From the IMG/VR virus record IMGVR_UViG_3300021368_002387, positions 1-28,088 of that record: a stretch of DNA of 28,088 nucleotides. The stretch is one strand, 5' to 3'. The translations under genes and the position numbers were made by a program. This document shows positions 6,292 to 12,452 of the stretch, in pieces; position 1 is the first letter of the stretch; each line of letters starts with the position of its first letter. This DNA is from a virus. A model generated the notes under the pieces. That model had not been told where the DNA came from and searched no databases. It was given only the letters and a program-made list of their open reading frames with translations.

Positions 6292-6542
6292 TGAATGAAA
6301 TGTTGAATGATCTTTTGAGTCAAGGTGTAGTTTATGTTCTTTTTGAGAAGTTAAACGGTGATATGCGTGAAATGCGTTGTACTACCGCGGTTGATTTGAT
6401 TCCAGAGGCCTCACGACCGAGTGAAGGTTCTACACGTAAGGCCTCAGAAGATACCCGTACAGTTTTTGATGTTGATATTCAGCAATGGCGCTCGTTTCGT
6501 TGGAACTCCGTCAAGGATTACGAATTGGTGGAGTATAAATAG
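6291..6542 (+). CDS. DUF2693-like SH3-type small protein
   Basis: An 83-residue protein with the order of elements typical of DUF2693-type phage proteins. A strand VVYVLFEKLNGDMREMRCTT leads to DLIPE, then a polar linker, then TVFDVDIQQWRSFRWNSV. In that family the WRSFR segment is the most conserved part. They are small SH3-like beta barrels found in many T4-like phages; their role is not established. It overlaps the HAD gene by one base (TAATG), and a T4-type late promoter box lies over its last codons. Confidence 0.65.
   Translation: MNEMLNDLLSQGVVYVLFEKLNGDMREMRCTTAVDLIPEASRPSEGSTRKASEDTRTVFDVDIQQWRSFRWNSVKDYELVEYK
6534..6541 (+). promoter_or_regulatory. T4-type late promoter (TATAAATA)
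   Basis: A perfect TATAAATA covers the last codons and stop of the DUF2693-like gene. In T4 this box, centred at -10, is recognised by gp55 with the sliding clamp and needs no -35. The start would fall near 6547, about 29 bases before the ATG at 6576. It points at the beta-domain protein and the tmRNA gene downstream. Confidence 0.7.
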
Positions 6543-6575
6543 AACGTTAATGATTCAACTAACGAGGATTTGAAA

Positions 6576-7385
6576 ATGCCTTTATCTTTAACTGTACAGG
6601 TGCCGGAAGGTACAACACAAGTACAACTTACTGGTCCTTTCTGGATGTGGGAACCTAATGGTGGTCCTGTCGCTGTTGATAACGGCGATGGAACTTGGAC
6701 TGCAACCGTTGATCCTACTCCTGAAGTATCGATGCAATATTTGTGGGTATGTAACGGTGTACAAGAAAATTTGATTGGTCAAAAAACACCGGTCACTGAC
6801 GGTCGAAACTACGCAAATCGCATTTGGCGGCCGACTGAAGGAACTGAAGGACTGTCAACAGATATTTACGATGAGTATACTGGAGTAACTTGGGTACCTG
6901 TTGAAGATCCTGTGGATGCTGAAGCAAAAGCACAGGCCGCTGTTGAACGATCAGCTGCAATTTTAGACATGCAGAAGTCTCAACAACGAATGAAGATGCT
7001 TGAACAGGCCGAACGACTTATCAACCAGAACAACTCTGAGTATGCACGTGCCGCTGATCCAGAAACTTGCACACTGTGTTATATTCCAGTTACACTTGCA
7101 AACGTAAAAGCGAAAGCAGATGAATTGATGTTGTATGTTAATTCGGTTGATGTAGATCCTGTAACGCTTGATGCTTTGCCTGATCCTGATCCAAACGCAG
7201 ATGTTGCGGAAGATCAGACGCCTACGGTAGAAGCTGGACCGACTGAAGAAGAATTAGAAGCGGCCGCGGCTGAAGAAGCTGCAGCGGCAGATGCTGCAAG
7301 TGATGAAGTTGTTGTAGATGACACTTCTGACACCGGCGGCACCGGTCTGGCCGATGATGGCGAACCTTCTGCCAACACACCATAA
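6576..7385 (+). CDS. Phage protein with E-set/CBM48-like beta domain and acidic Ala-rich tail
   Basis: The ATG at 6576 lies 8 bases after GAGG and gives 269 residues. Residues 1-70 resemble an early-set or glycogen-binding type beta sandwich: VQLTGPFWMWEP, then DNGDGTWTATVDP, then MQYLWVCNG, the order seen in CBM48/AMPK-beta-type domains. Residues 115-190 form a helical, partly coiled-coil region. The last 70 residues are a low-complexity Asp/Glu/Ala tail ending in SDTGGTGLADDGEP. The late promoter directly upstream suggests a virion or assembly protein. Carbohydrate binding is possible but not shown. The tmRNA begins about 10 bases after the stop. Confidence 0.65.
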   Translation: MPLSLTVQVPEGTTQVQLTGPFWMWEPNGGPVAVDNGDGTWTATVDPTPEVSMQYLWVCNGVQENLIGQKTPVTDGRNYANRIWRPTEGTEGLSTDIYDEYTGVTWVPVEDPVDAEAKAQAAVERSAAILDMQKSQQRMKMLEQAERLINQNNSEYARAADPETCTLCYIPVTLANVKAKADELMLYVNSVDVDPVTLDALPDPDPNADVAEDQTPTVEAGPTEEELEAAAAEEAAAADAASDEVVVDDTSDTGGTGLADDGEPSANTP

Positions 7386-7446
7386 TTCGTTGATACATTA
7401 CAAATAGGAAGTGCGGACGCGGGTTCGAATCCCGCCGCCTCCACCA

Positions 7447-7518
7447 AAAGTAGTCTTATCACTGTTGACCGGTCCAGTCGCTCTGAGAAGGCATCACTGC
7501 GCTGAGACTACTTTTGAT
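7447..7518 (+). other. Intervening segment of the permuted tmRNA precursor
   Basis: This 72-base stretch joins the acceptor CCA end to the 5' end of the coding piece and must be removed to make a two-piece RNA. Its ends are complementary (AAAGTAGTCT against AGACTACTTT). They extend the acceptor helix to 21 paired positions, with one G-U pair and one C-A mismatch. The long helix should hold the precursor together and present both cut sites to tRNA-type processing enzymes. Confidence 0.8.
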
Positions 7519-7610
7519 GGGGGCGTTACGGAATCGACGGGCAACCGAAAGTAATGTGGAGAATCAGACGATGAACGCCGTCTGCAAAAACAGGGTTCAA
7601 ATCAATAGTT

Positions 7611-7655
7611 GCAAACGATGACAACTACTTCGGAGACGTAGCACTCGCTGCTTAA
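7611..7655 (+). other. tmRNA tag reading frame
   Basis: From the resume codon GCA at 7611 the frame reads ANDDNYFGDVALAA and stops at TAA 7653-7655. Tags begin AND/ANK in most bacteria and end in LAA or VAA for ClpXP/ClpAP recognition, so both ends are intact. The tag is longer than the E. coli one (ANDENYALAA) and shares its start and end. Products should be degraded by host proteases. Confidence 0.9.
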
Positions 7656-7668
7656 TCCCCGCGGGGCG

Positions 7669-7701
7669 GCCACTGCCTTGTTATCCAAGTGTGGCGTTTT
7701 T
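7669..7701 (+). terminator. Hairpin with T-run after the tmRNA
   Basis: GCCAC (7669-7673) pairs with GTGGC (7691-7695), and CTTG (7677-7680) with CAAG (7686-7689) inside. Five T follow at 7697-7701. It looks like a Rho-independent terminator ending the tmRNA precursor. It could instead be a 3' helix of the coding piece. No clear promoter separates it from the SleB gene, so read-through is likely. Confidence 0.6.
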
Positions 7702-7731
7702 ATTATGAAAGTAATAAACGAGGAGGCGCTT

Positions 7732-8229
7732 ATGTTTAAGCGAATGCTTGCGGTAATACTTTGTATGTTTTCAGTTGAAAGTTTTTCGTCTGAGAATTTT
7801 GAGTCAGAGATTATGTGTCTTGCGACAAATGTATATCATGAAGCAAGAGGTGAGGATTTCGTAGGTCAAGTTGCTGTTGCACATGTTACAATGAATCGTG
7901 TGAACAGCAAAAGATTTCCCGATAGTGTTTGTGGCGTTGTATATCAGGCAAGATATAGTGAGTGGTGGAAGAAACACCACAATAAAAATGTTCCTGTGAA
8001 GAATCAATGTCAATTTAGTTGGTACTGTGACGGCCGATCAGACGCAGTAAATGATACAGAACTTTTTCATGAATTATTAATACTGGCTATTCAGGTCTAC
8101 CATAAAATGATACCTGACAATACCGATGGTTCTCTGTTCTATCATTCACGCCGTGTCGAACCATATTGGGCTTCTAGTTACAATCAGTACGCTCACATAG
8201 GTAATCATATTTTTTATAATGAAAAATAA
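7732..8229 (+). CDS. SleB/CwlJ-type cell wall hydrolase
   Basis: The ATG at 7732 follows GAGGAGG and gives 165 residues. Earlier in-frame starts at 7678 and 7705 run through the tmRNA end and lack a ribosome site. A signal-like start (MFKRMLAVILCMFSVESFSS) is followed by the Hydrolase_2 core. This includes N-x-YHEARGE with the probable catalytic Glu37, QVAVAHVTMNRV, a Cys-rich mid-part (CQFSWYCDG), and FYHSRRVEPYWA near the end. Enzymes of this family cut peptidoglycan glycan strands. Length and layout are complete. With a signal sequence it would act in the periplasm, as an endolysin or late wall-remodelling enzyme. It overlaps the next gene by 11 bases. Confidence 0.85.
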   Translation: MFKRMLAVILCMFSVESFSSENFESEIMCLATNVYHEARGEDFVGQVAVAHVTMNRVNSKRFPDSVCGVVYQARYSEWWKKHHNKNVPVKNQCQFSWYCDGRSDAVNDTELFHELLILAIQVYHKMIPDNTDGSLFYHSRRVEPYWASSYNQYAHIGNHIFYNEK

Positions 8230-9241
8230 AAAACATAGTCTTGCTCTTGTTGCTATTTTCAAAAACGAGGCCGACATTTTAGAAGAATTTATCGATCATC
8301 ACCTTTGGCAGGGTGTTGATCGTTTTTATTTGACCAACAATAACAGTGAAGATGATTATCAATCTGTCATTGACAAATACAAAAAATATGTTACACTGTT
8401 TCAGAACAACAGCAAATCTTTTGATATCAAAGATACAGAACCAGATATTCAAGGTGTTCAACTAGACGAATACAATCTGGCAATCAAAAGAGTCGAGGAA
8501 GACTGGACACTAGTATGCGATTTGGATGAATTCTTTTACACAAGAAAAGGAATGACATTCGATAAAATTTTTGATCAGATGGATGATGAAGAATGCTCGC
8601 AACTTGTAATACCACAGAAGTCTTTTAACTCAAACGGACTGGCGACTCAACCCAAGTCTTTACGTAAAAGTTTTTGTTCAAGGAGAATACAAAAAATTAG
8701 ATCGTATTTTTCAATACACAAATCTATAGTTAGAACTAAACATTGGAAAAAAGCGGCAATCACCGCACAACAAATTGAACAAGGTTATACTGTCCTGTCG
8801 GACCTAGATTTCGCTGGCAAAACAACTTGGTTCACCAGAAATCCGTACTTTCACGCTCTGTTCCTTTCTGACAATTTAGAACGTGAACCGGATAGAAATA
8901 TGATACGTACATGGGAAGGCATTTCTAACTATCGATATCTTGAGGAAGATTTTTTTGAGAAATGTTTTGTGACTTCAAATCACTATATGTGCCAGAGTTA
9001 CGCTAGATGGCGCAAGAATAAAATGTTGAAAGGTTGGGCCGTCAAACCTAGTGTTGGCAGCGACATCCATACAAAAGATAGTTATTACGTCAACAGATGG
9101 AATAGTTTGCATGTTGCAGGACGCGATAAGGATCGACTAAATAAAAGAGGTGCATTACAGATGCATCCACATGTCGATTGGTGTATAAACGATTACGAAT
9201 TAAAAAATTTGGTGGAAGATCATGAGCGGCAAGGGAAGTAA
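8219..9241 (+). CDS. GT2/GT92-like glycosyltransferase
   Basis: A 340-residue protein with the GT-A layout of Glyco_tranf_2_4/GT92 proteins. It has the N-terminal strand SLALVAIFKNEADILEEFI (residues 7-25), where KNE is typical. HHLWQGVDRFYLTNNNSED follows, and the DxD-containing DLDEFFY lies at residues 101-107 after a short strand (WTLVC). The rest carries conserved aromatic and His residues (FHALFLSDN; HVAGRDKDR). It should move a sugar from a nucleotide donor in the cytoplasm. It starts inside the end of the hydrolase gene, and the next gene overlaps it by 20 bases, so this is a compact operon. The acceptor is unknown; this is the third transferase in the window. Confidence 0.75.
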   Translation: MKNKKHSLALVAIFKNEADILEEFIDHHLWQGVDRFYLTNNNSEDDYQSVIDKYKKYVTLFQNNSKSFDIKDTEPDIQGVQLDEYNLAIKRVEEDWTLVCDLDEFFYTRKGMTFDKIFDQMDDEECSQLVIPQKSFNSNGLATQPKSLRKSFCSRRIQKIRSYFSIHKSIVRTKHWKKAAITAQQIEQGYTVLSDLDFAGKTTWFTRNPYFHALFLSDNLEREPDRNMIRTWEGISNYRYLEEDFFEKCFVTSNHYMCQSYARWRKNKMLKGWAVKPSVGSDIHTKDSYYVNRWNSLHVAGRDKDRLNKRGALQMHPHVDWCINDYELKNLVEDHERQGK

Positions 9242-9434
9242 ACCAAGGCCATATTCGGTTGATAATAAAACCTTTGGTGATAATTGGGATAGAATTTTTT
9301 CAAAACGATGTTCAGTATGCGGTGAAGTGTTACCTAGCGCACCTGTGTGTGCCTCGGTACGTGATCAAGCTGATCGGTGTCCTTTACGAATGACAACCGA
9401 GGAACAGAACAATGTCGGAGACAGATTCACGTAA
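9222..9434 (+). CDS. Small KGSKPRP-type phage protein
   Basis: This 70-residue protein begins MSGKGSKPRPYSVDNKTFGD and continues NWDRIF, a start pattern widely shared by short proteins of T4-like and other phages (KGs.pRP.sv....y..nwd.IF). It also carries CSVCGE and a later C-x(11)-C spacing that could bind zinc. It has no known activity. The start lies within the last codons of the glycosyltransferase, preceded by GGTGGAAG. It overlaps the following membrane protein by 23 bases. Confidence 0.7.
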   Translation: MSGKGSKPRPYSVDNKTFGDNWDRIFSKRCSVCGEVLPSAPVCASVRDQADRCPLRMTTEEQNNVGDRFT

Positions 9435-9786
9435 TGAAGTAGAATTAGACTTAGAAAAATATGATAGTCTGATCAATGACCTTCATGATAAAGAGAAAGA
9501 AATTGCTCGACTGAGAGCAGACGCAGTGGCTCAGAAAAAGTCTATTGAGCCAAAAAAGAACAGAAGGGTGTTGGACATCTTTTTAGATGACAACGATGTA
9601 AACGAAAAGGCGATTGTAGGTTTTGCATCATTCGCCATGATGGTTTCGTTTGGTGTGGTTGACTTGGTAACAGGTTGGTTAGGCCAAGATTTCGCTATAT
9701 CTGATACAATATATACATCCTTTGTAGTAGTCACACTTGGATGTTTTGGTATCAGTGAGGCTGGTAAAGCATTCAGTAAACAATAA
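9412..9786 (+). CDS. Two-span membrane protein with N-terminal coiled coil
   Basis: A 124-residue protein. Residues 10-45 are a charged heptad-like helix (DLEKYDSLINDLHDKEKEI). Residues 50-56 are basic. Two hydrophobic spans follow at about 67-89 and 97-117, ending in EAGKAFSKQ. This is the topology of some class II holins and of phage inner-membrane anchors. The SleB hydrolase lies three genes upstream in the same operon, which makes a holin role possible, but no family is recognised. The start at 9412 follows GAGG at about 13 bases. Confidence 0.6.
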   Translation: MSETDSRNEVELDLEKYDSLINDLHDKEKEIARLRADAVAQKKSIEPKKNRRVLDIFLDDNDVNEKAIVGFASFAMMVSFGVVDLVTGWLGQDFAISDTIYTSFVVVTLGCFGISEAGKAFSKQ

Positions 9787-9801
9787 AGTTGGGAGAACGT
9801 G

Positions 9802-10074
9802 ATGTCAGAAGAGATTATGGAAGTAGAAGAACAAGATGATGGTTGGGAACCAAATCTTGAAGATGCACTTGAATCAACGTATGTGATACGAGATTTTCTT
9901 TTTCACTATATTCAGACAGCTGCGGCTGAAGAACAAGATGAAATAGTGAATGAACTCTCGGAACTTGACAATCGGTTGCACATAGTGTTATACTTCCTTG
10001 AAAAGGAAAACCAAAAACTTAATCATGGAGATGATGAAAATGAAAAAGAGGACTTACTCGGCGGAGACGGTTAA
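9802..10074 (+). CDS. Small acidic protein, unknown function
   Basis: The ATG at 9802 follows GGGAGAA and gives 90 residues; GTG 9799 is in frame before it. The protein is strongly acidic at both ends (SEEIMEVEEQDDGWEP; DENEKEDLLGGDG) with a helical centre (YVIRDFLFHYIQTAAAEEQ, LDNRLHIVLYFLEKENQKL). This pattern suits a small helical dimer. Its last 35 bases overlap the start of the isocitrate lyase gene, so the two should be translated together. No family is recognised. Confidence 0.6.
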   Translation: MSEEIMEVEEQDDGWEPNLEDALESTYVIRDFLFHYIQTAAAEEQDEIVNELSELDNRLHIVLYFLEKENQKLNHGDDENEKEDLLGGDG

Positions 10075-11281
10075 ATCTCTACAAGGTTCTGTTCAAATTG
10101 AACACACGCTTGCGAAACTGGGGGCAAGCAAGCTGCGTAAACTCTTTGAAGAAAACGACTACATCAACACATTTGGTGCGTATAATGGACAACAGGCTGT
10201 TCAACATGCTAAGGCCGGTCTCAAGGCGATATACCTTTCAGGATGGCAAGTCGCAGCTGCACATAACACTGCAATGGAAGTCTATCCGGATCAGTCTTTG
10301 TATCCTGTTAATTCTGTACCTGATGTGGTTCGTAGTATCAACAATGCATTTAGGCGTCAAGACCAAATCTCTGTCGCAAACGGAGAAGGAGGCTTTCCAT
10401 TTCTGCCTATCATCGCAGATGCAGAAGCTGGATTTGGAGGAGTCTTAAATGCTTATGAACTGGCAAGAAATCTTATTGAGGCGGGTGCGGCCGCTGTTCA
10501 CTTTGAAGATCAACTTTCTTCAGAAAAAAAGTGTGGACATTTGGGCGGAAAGGTTCTTATCCCTACTTCTCAAGCCATACGTAATCTTAACGCTGCTCGT
10601 CTTGCTTCTGATGTGGCTGGGACCGACACCGTTATTATTGCTCGCACTGATGCCGAAAGCGCTAAACTCATGGTCGGCAACACAGACATCATCGATAAGA
10701 AATACGTCAAGTACTATGGTGCCCAAGGAAGCGCAAGAATTCCCGGCAAAACTTCTGACGGATTCTATCAAATCGAAGAAGGAAAAGGCCTAGACTTTGG
10801 TTGTGAGCGTGGCGCTGCATATGCAGAGTATGCTGATCTAGTCTGGTGCGAAACTTCCAAACCTTGTCTCAAAGAAGCGAAACGATTTGCTGACGCGGTA
10901 CGTGGTTCTGTGCCTGACGCAATGCTCGCCTATAATTGTTCACCGTCATTTAACTGGCGCAAGTCAATTCCAGGTGATGCAGAACTCGCATCCTTCCAGC
11001 GTGATTTGGCTAAGTTAGGATTTAAGTTTCAGTTTATTACACTTGGGGGATTTCATTCCACTAATCATGCAGTATTCCAATTTGCTAAAGAATATAAAAA
11101 CTTTGGTATGCTGGCTTACAGCCGTCTACAAGAAGCCGAGTTTGCGGCAGAAACAGATGGTTATACAAGCACTAGACACCAAGCGGAGGTCGGAGTTGGA
11201 TACTTTGATAAAATCAGTGCGGCGTTGGGTTCAACGTCAACGCAAGCGCTGGCAGACTCAACAGAAGCAGAGCAATTCTAA
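10040..11281 (+). CDS. aceA: Isocitrate lyase (glyoxylate shunt)
   Basis: A complete 413-residue isocitrate lyase, close in length to E. coli AceA (434). Isocitrate is split to succinate and glyoxylate. Visible core: YSAETVKSLQGS at the start, GWQVAA, YPDQSLYP, Mg-site DAEAGFGG (127-134), HFEDQ (154-158), the catalytic loop KKCGH (163-167, Cys165), ARTDA (201-205), WCETS, and the substrate loop NCSPSFNW (299-306). FQFITLGG and a C-terminal TEAEQF like that of AceA are also present. KKCGH and full length separate it from methylisocitrate lyase. GGAG at 10027-10030 supports ATG 10040; starts at 9998 and 10025 would add only unrelated residues. Malate synthase is not in the window. All key residues are intact, so it should be active. 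Confidence 0.95.
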   Translation: MKKRTYSAETVKSLQGSVQIEHTLAKLGASKLRKLFEENDYINTFGAYNGQQAVQHAKAGLKAIYLSGWQVAAAHNTAMEVYPDQSLYPVNSVPDVVRSINNAFRRQDQISVANGEGGFPFLPIIADAEAGFGGVLNAYELARNLIEAGAAAVHFEDQLSSEKKCGHLGGKVLIPTSQAIRNLNAARLASDVAGTDTVIIARTDAESAKLMVGNTDIIDKKYVKYYGAQGSARIPGKTSDGFYQIEEGKGLDFGCERGAAYAEYADLVWCETSKPCLKEAKRFADAVRGSVPDAMLAYNCSPSFNWRKSIPGDAELASFQRDLAKLGFKFQFITLGGFHSTNHAVFQFAKEYKNFGMLAYSRLQEAEFAAETDGYTSTRHQAEVGVGYFDKISAALGSTSTQALADSTEAEQF

Positions 11282-11304
11282 TATTTGTGTATGGGATTTA
11301 GAAA

Positions 11305-11574
11305 ATGAAGGTTAATACAGCGGACAAAATTTTTGATCTTGAAAACGACATCATGAACTGTTGGAACGTGACCGAAGATATTAATACTGTCACCGAACAT
11401 TTCTATGACAGTGAAGAGTGGAAAGACATGGATCCTAAACTTTCCGATGCTCTTGCAAATAAATATTTTGGAATCAAAGAACTGTATGATGTTAAATTTC
11501 AAAAGTTGTTTAAAACTTTTGAAGCAGTATGCAAGGAATATCATCAAATGCGAAGAGGTAATAATGAAGGATAA
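11305..11574 (+). CDS. Conserved phage protein (DIMNCWN type)
   Basis: An 89-residue, largely helical acidic protein. It starts MKVNTADKIFDLENDIMNCW, then VTEDINTVTEHFYDS and a C-terminal helix ending HQMRRGNNEG. Short proteins with a KIFdLEndIMnCWnv start occur in T4-like cyanophages, usually next to the MKDKLL-type gene as here. No biochemical role is known to me. It begins 23 bases after isocitrate lyase and overlaps the next gene by 11 bases. Confidence 0.65.
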   Translation: MKVNTADKIFDLENDIMNCWNVTEDINTVTEHFYDSEEWKDMDPKLSDALANKYFGIKELYDVKFQKLFKTFEAVCKEYHQMRRGNNEG

Positions 11575-11782
11575 ACTACTTCAAGCGGTGAGAACTAAAC
11601 ACGCCGCGAAAATGGTCGAAGCACTTGTCAACATTGAGGTCTATGAAAACTCCGTGGGCATCGGTGAACATCCGGATCTAGTCGGCGCAGTCGAAGAACA
11701 AGTAGACAAGTATGTACATGCACTTGAAATGGTCGAAGGCGTAGATAGAATTTTGAGTGAAAACGGTGATCACTCCAGGTAA
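11564..11782 (+). CDS. Conserved phage protein (MKDKLL type)
   Basis: From ATG 11564, preceded by AGAGGTAATA, the product has 72 residues. It begins MKDKLLQAVRTKHAAKMVEA, then NIEVYENSVGIGEHPDLVGAV and a helical end. The VGIGEHPD phrase is a mark of a small conserved T4-like phage family. It looks like a helical, soluble protein. A longer frame from 11405 lies inside the previous gene and is not used. It overlaps the methyltransferase-like gene by 26 bases. Confidence 0.7.
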   Translation: MKDKLLQAVRTKHAAKMVEALVNIEVYENSVGIGEHPDLVGAVEEQVDKYVHALEMVEGVDRILSENGDHSR

Positions 11783-12452
11783 AGTTAATAAATTTCAACG
11801 CAGTTTCGGAACAATACAAACAACGCAACATCTCTTTATGCAGTATTGTTCCGGTGAAATGGCCAAGACCGATTCTGATCAGAGAATTCTTTTCAGAGAA
11901 GATACGGCTTTGCCTTTTGACCTGTGTTGCATGAGTTTAGACATCATACACTCATTTAACATTCAATCAGTTTGCGACATGGGCGCTGGCTTCAGCACAA
12001 TTTTGTTGAATAGAGAAAAACAACTTGATGTTCTGCATACAGTTGAATCGAAATCTACGATACTAAGCAGAATTCAATTTTATGTTGATCGTTTTACCGC
12101 TCCTCATGGAAGAAATGTAAAACACGAATTTTTTCAGTTGCAAGATTGGAAAGAAAAAGAGTACAAATATCAGTTTGTTCTTTATGATTTATTTTTCCAC
12201 CGCAAAGACAAACCAAACGAACTTGAAACTGTTATTCAAAGAACAATCGATGGCGGTTATATTTGTATCAATGATGTCGCTTTTGAAAACATGGATTTTT
12301 TCGACACACACGCCGGCGACTTGGCAAAGTGGCGAGATGAGTTTCATCGTTTAGTCAAGAAACATAAACTTATGAAAGTGGCCGTCTCAAACGTTGACAG
12401 ATTCGGTCGTTATGGTATAATTTTCCAAAAGCCTTATGAAGATTTCGGATAA
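11757..12452 (+). CDS. Class I methyltransferase-like protein
   Basis: About 231 residues, starting at GTG 11757 or GTG 11766; neither has a good ribosome site, so the start is uncertain. SVCDMGAGFST (residues 71-81) matches motif I of SAM-dependent Rossmann methyltransferases (hDxGxG). It is followed by an acidic strand end (HTVESKS), a later strand QFVLYDLFFHR (about 149-159) at the motif IV position, and GGYICINDV (about 179-187), also usual for this fold. The target is unknown: a small molecule, sugar or protein would fit, and there is no DNA target-recognition domain. It overlaps both neighbours. The N-terminal 50 residues lack a clear match. Confidence 0.6.
   Translation: MKTVITPGKVNKFQRSFGTIQTTQHLFMQYCSGEMAKTDSDQRILFREDTALPFDLCCMSLDIIHSFNIQSVCDMGAGFSTILLNREKQLDVLHTVESKSTILSRIQFYVDRFTAPHGRNVKHEFFQLQDWKEKEYKYQFVLYDLFFHRKDKPNELETVIQRTIDGGYICINDVAFENMDFFDTHAGDLAKWRDEFHRLVKKHKLMKVAVSNVDRFGRYGIIFQKPYEDFG

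Larger units (their letters stand above)
7395..7668 (+). ncRNA. ssrA: Circularly permuted (two-piece) tmRNA
   Basis: The 3' acceptor part comes first. It has a T-arm with stem GCGGG/CCCGC (7419-7423, 7431-7435) and loop TTCGAAT, then CGCCTCC, A and encoded CCA (7436-7446). The 5' part follows: GGGGGCG (7519-7525) pairs with CGCCTCC, with the third pair G-U as alanyl-tRNA synthetase requires, and then comes GGAATCGACGGG, the conserved tmRNA D-region. Helix P2 is ACATTAC (7395-7401) with GTAATGT (7551-7557). Pseudoknot PK1 is CAGACG/CGTCTG (7565-7570, 7579-7584) plus TGAAC/GTTCA (7572-7576, 7595-7599). The tag frame starts 11 bases later. Outer ends of the mature pieces are estimates. It should rescue stalled ribosomes and tag their products. 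Confidence 0.95.

Noticed and set aside
7214-7462. Leftward 82-codon frame whose product carries an AAGFEPAS-type phrase
   Set aside because: This phrase is a common artefact of reading the antisense of a tRNA-type T-arm; here it lies opposite the tmRNA acceptor part and the end of a real gene.
7591-7610. GGTTCAAATC as a second tRNA T-arm
   Set aside because: It lacks a matching stem and a CCA end; it forms the second helix of PK1 in the tmRNA.
7657-7666. CCCCGCGGGG as a hairpin after the tag stop
   Set aside because: Only two bases remain for the loop. It may pair with other parts of the tmRNA, but not as a simple hairpin.
7678-7731. Upstream start for the SleB gene
   Set aside because: It would begin inside the tmRNA end hairpin and lacks a ribosome site, whereas ATG 7732 follows GAGGAGG and gives a proper signal peptide.
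10098-10793. Two rightward frames within isocitrate lyase
   Set aside because: They overlap a full, conserved enzyme in another frame and have no family look.
11452-11461. AATAAATA-like late box
   Set aside because: It lies inside the 11305-11574 gene, has mismatches and no transcript start is needed there.
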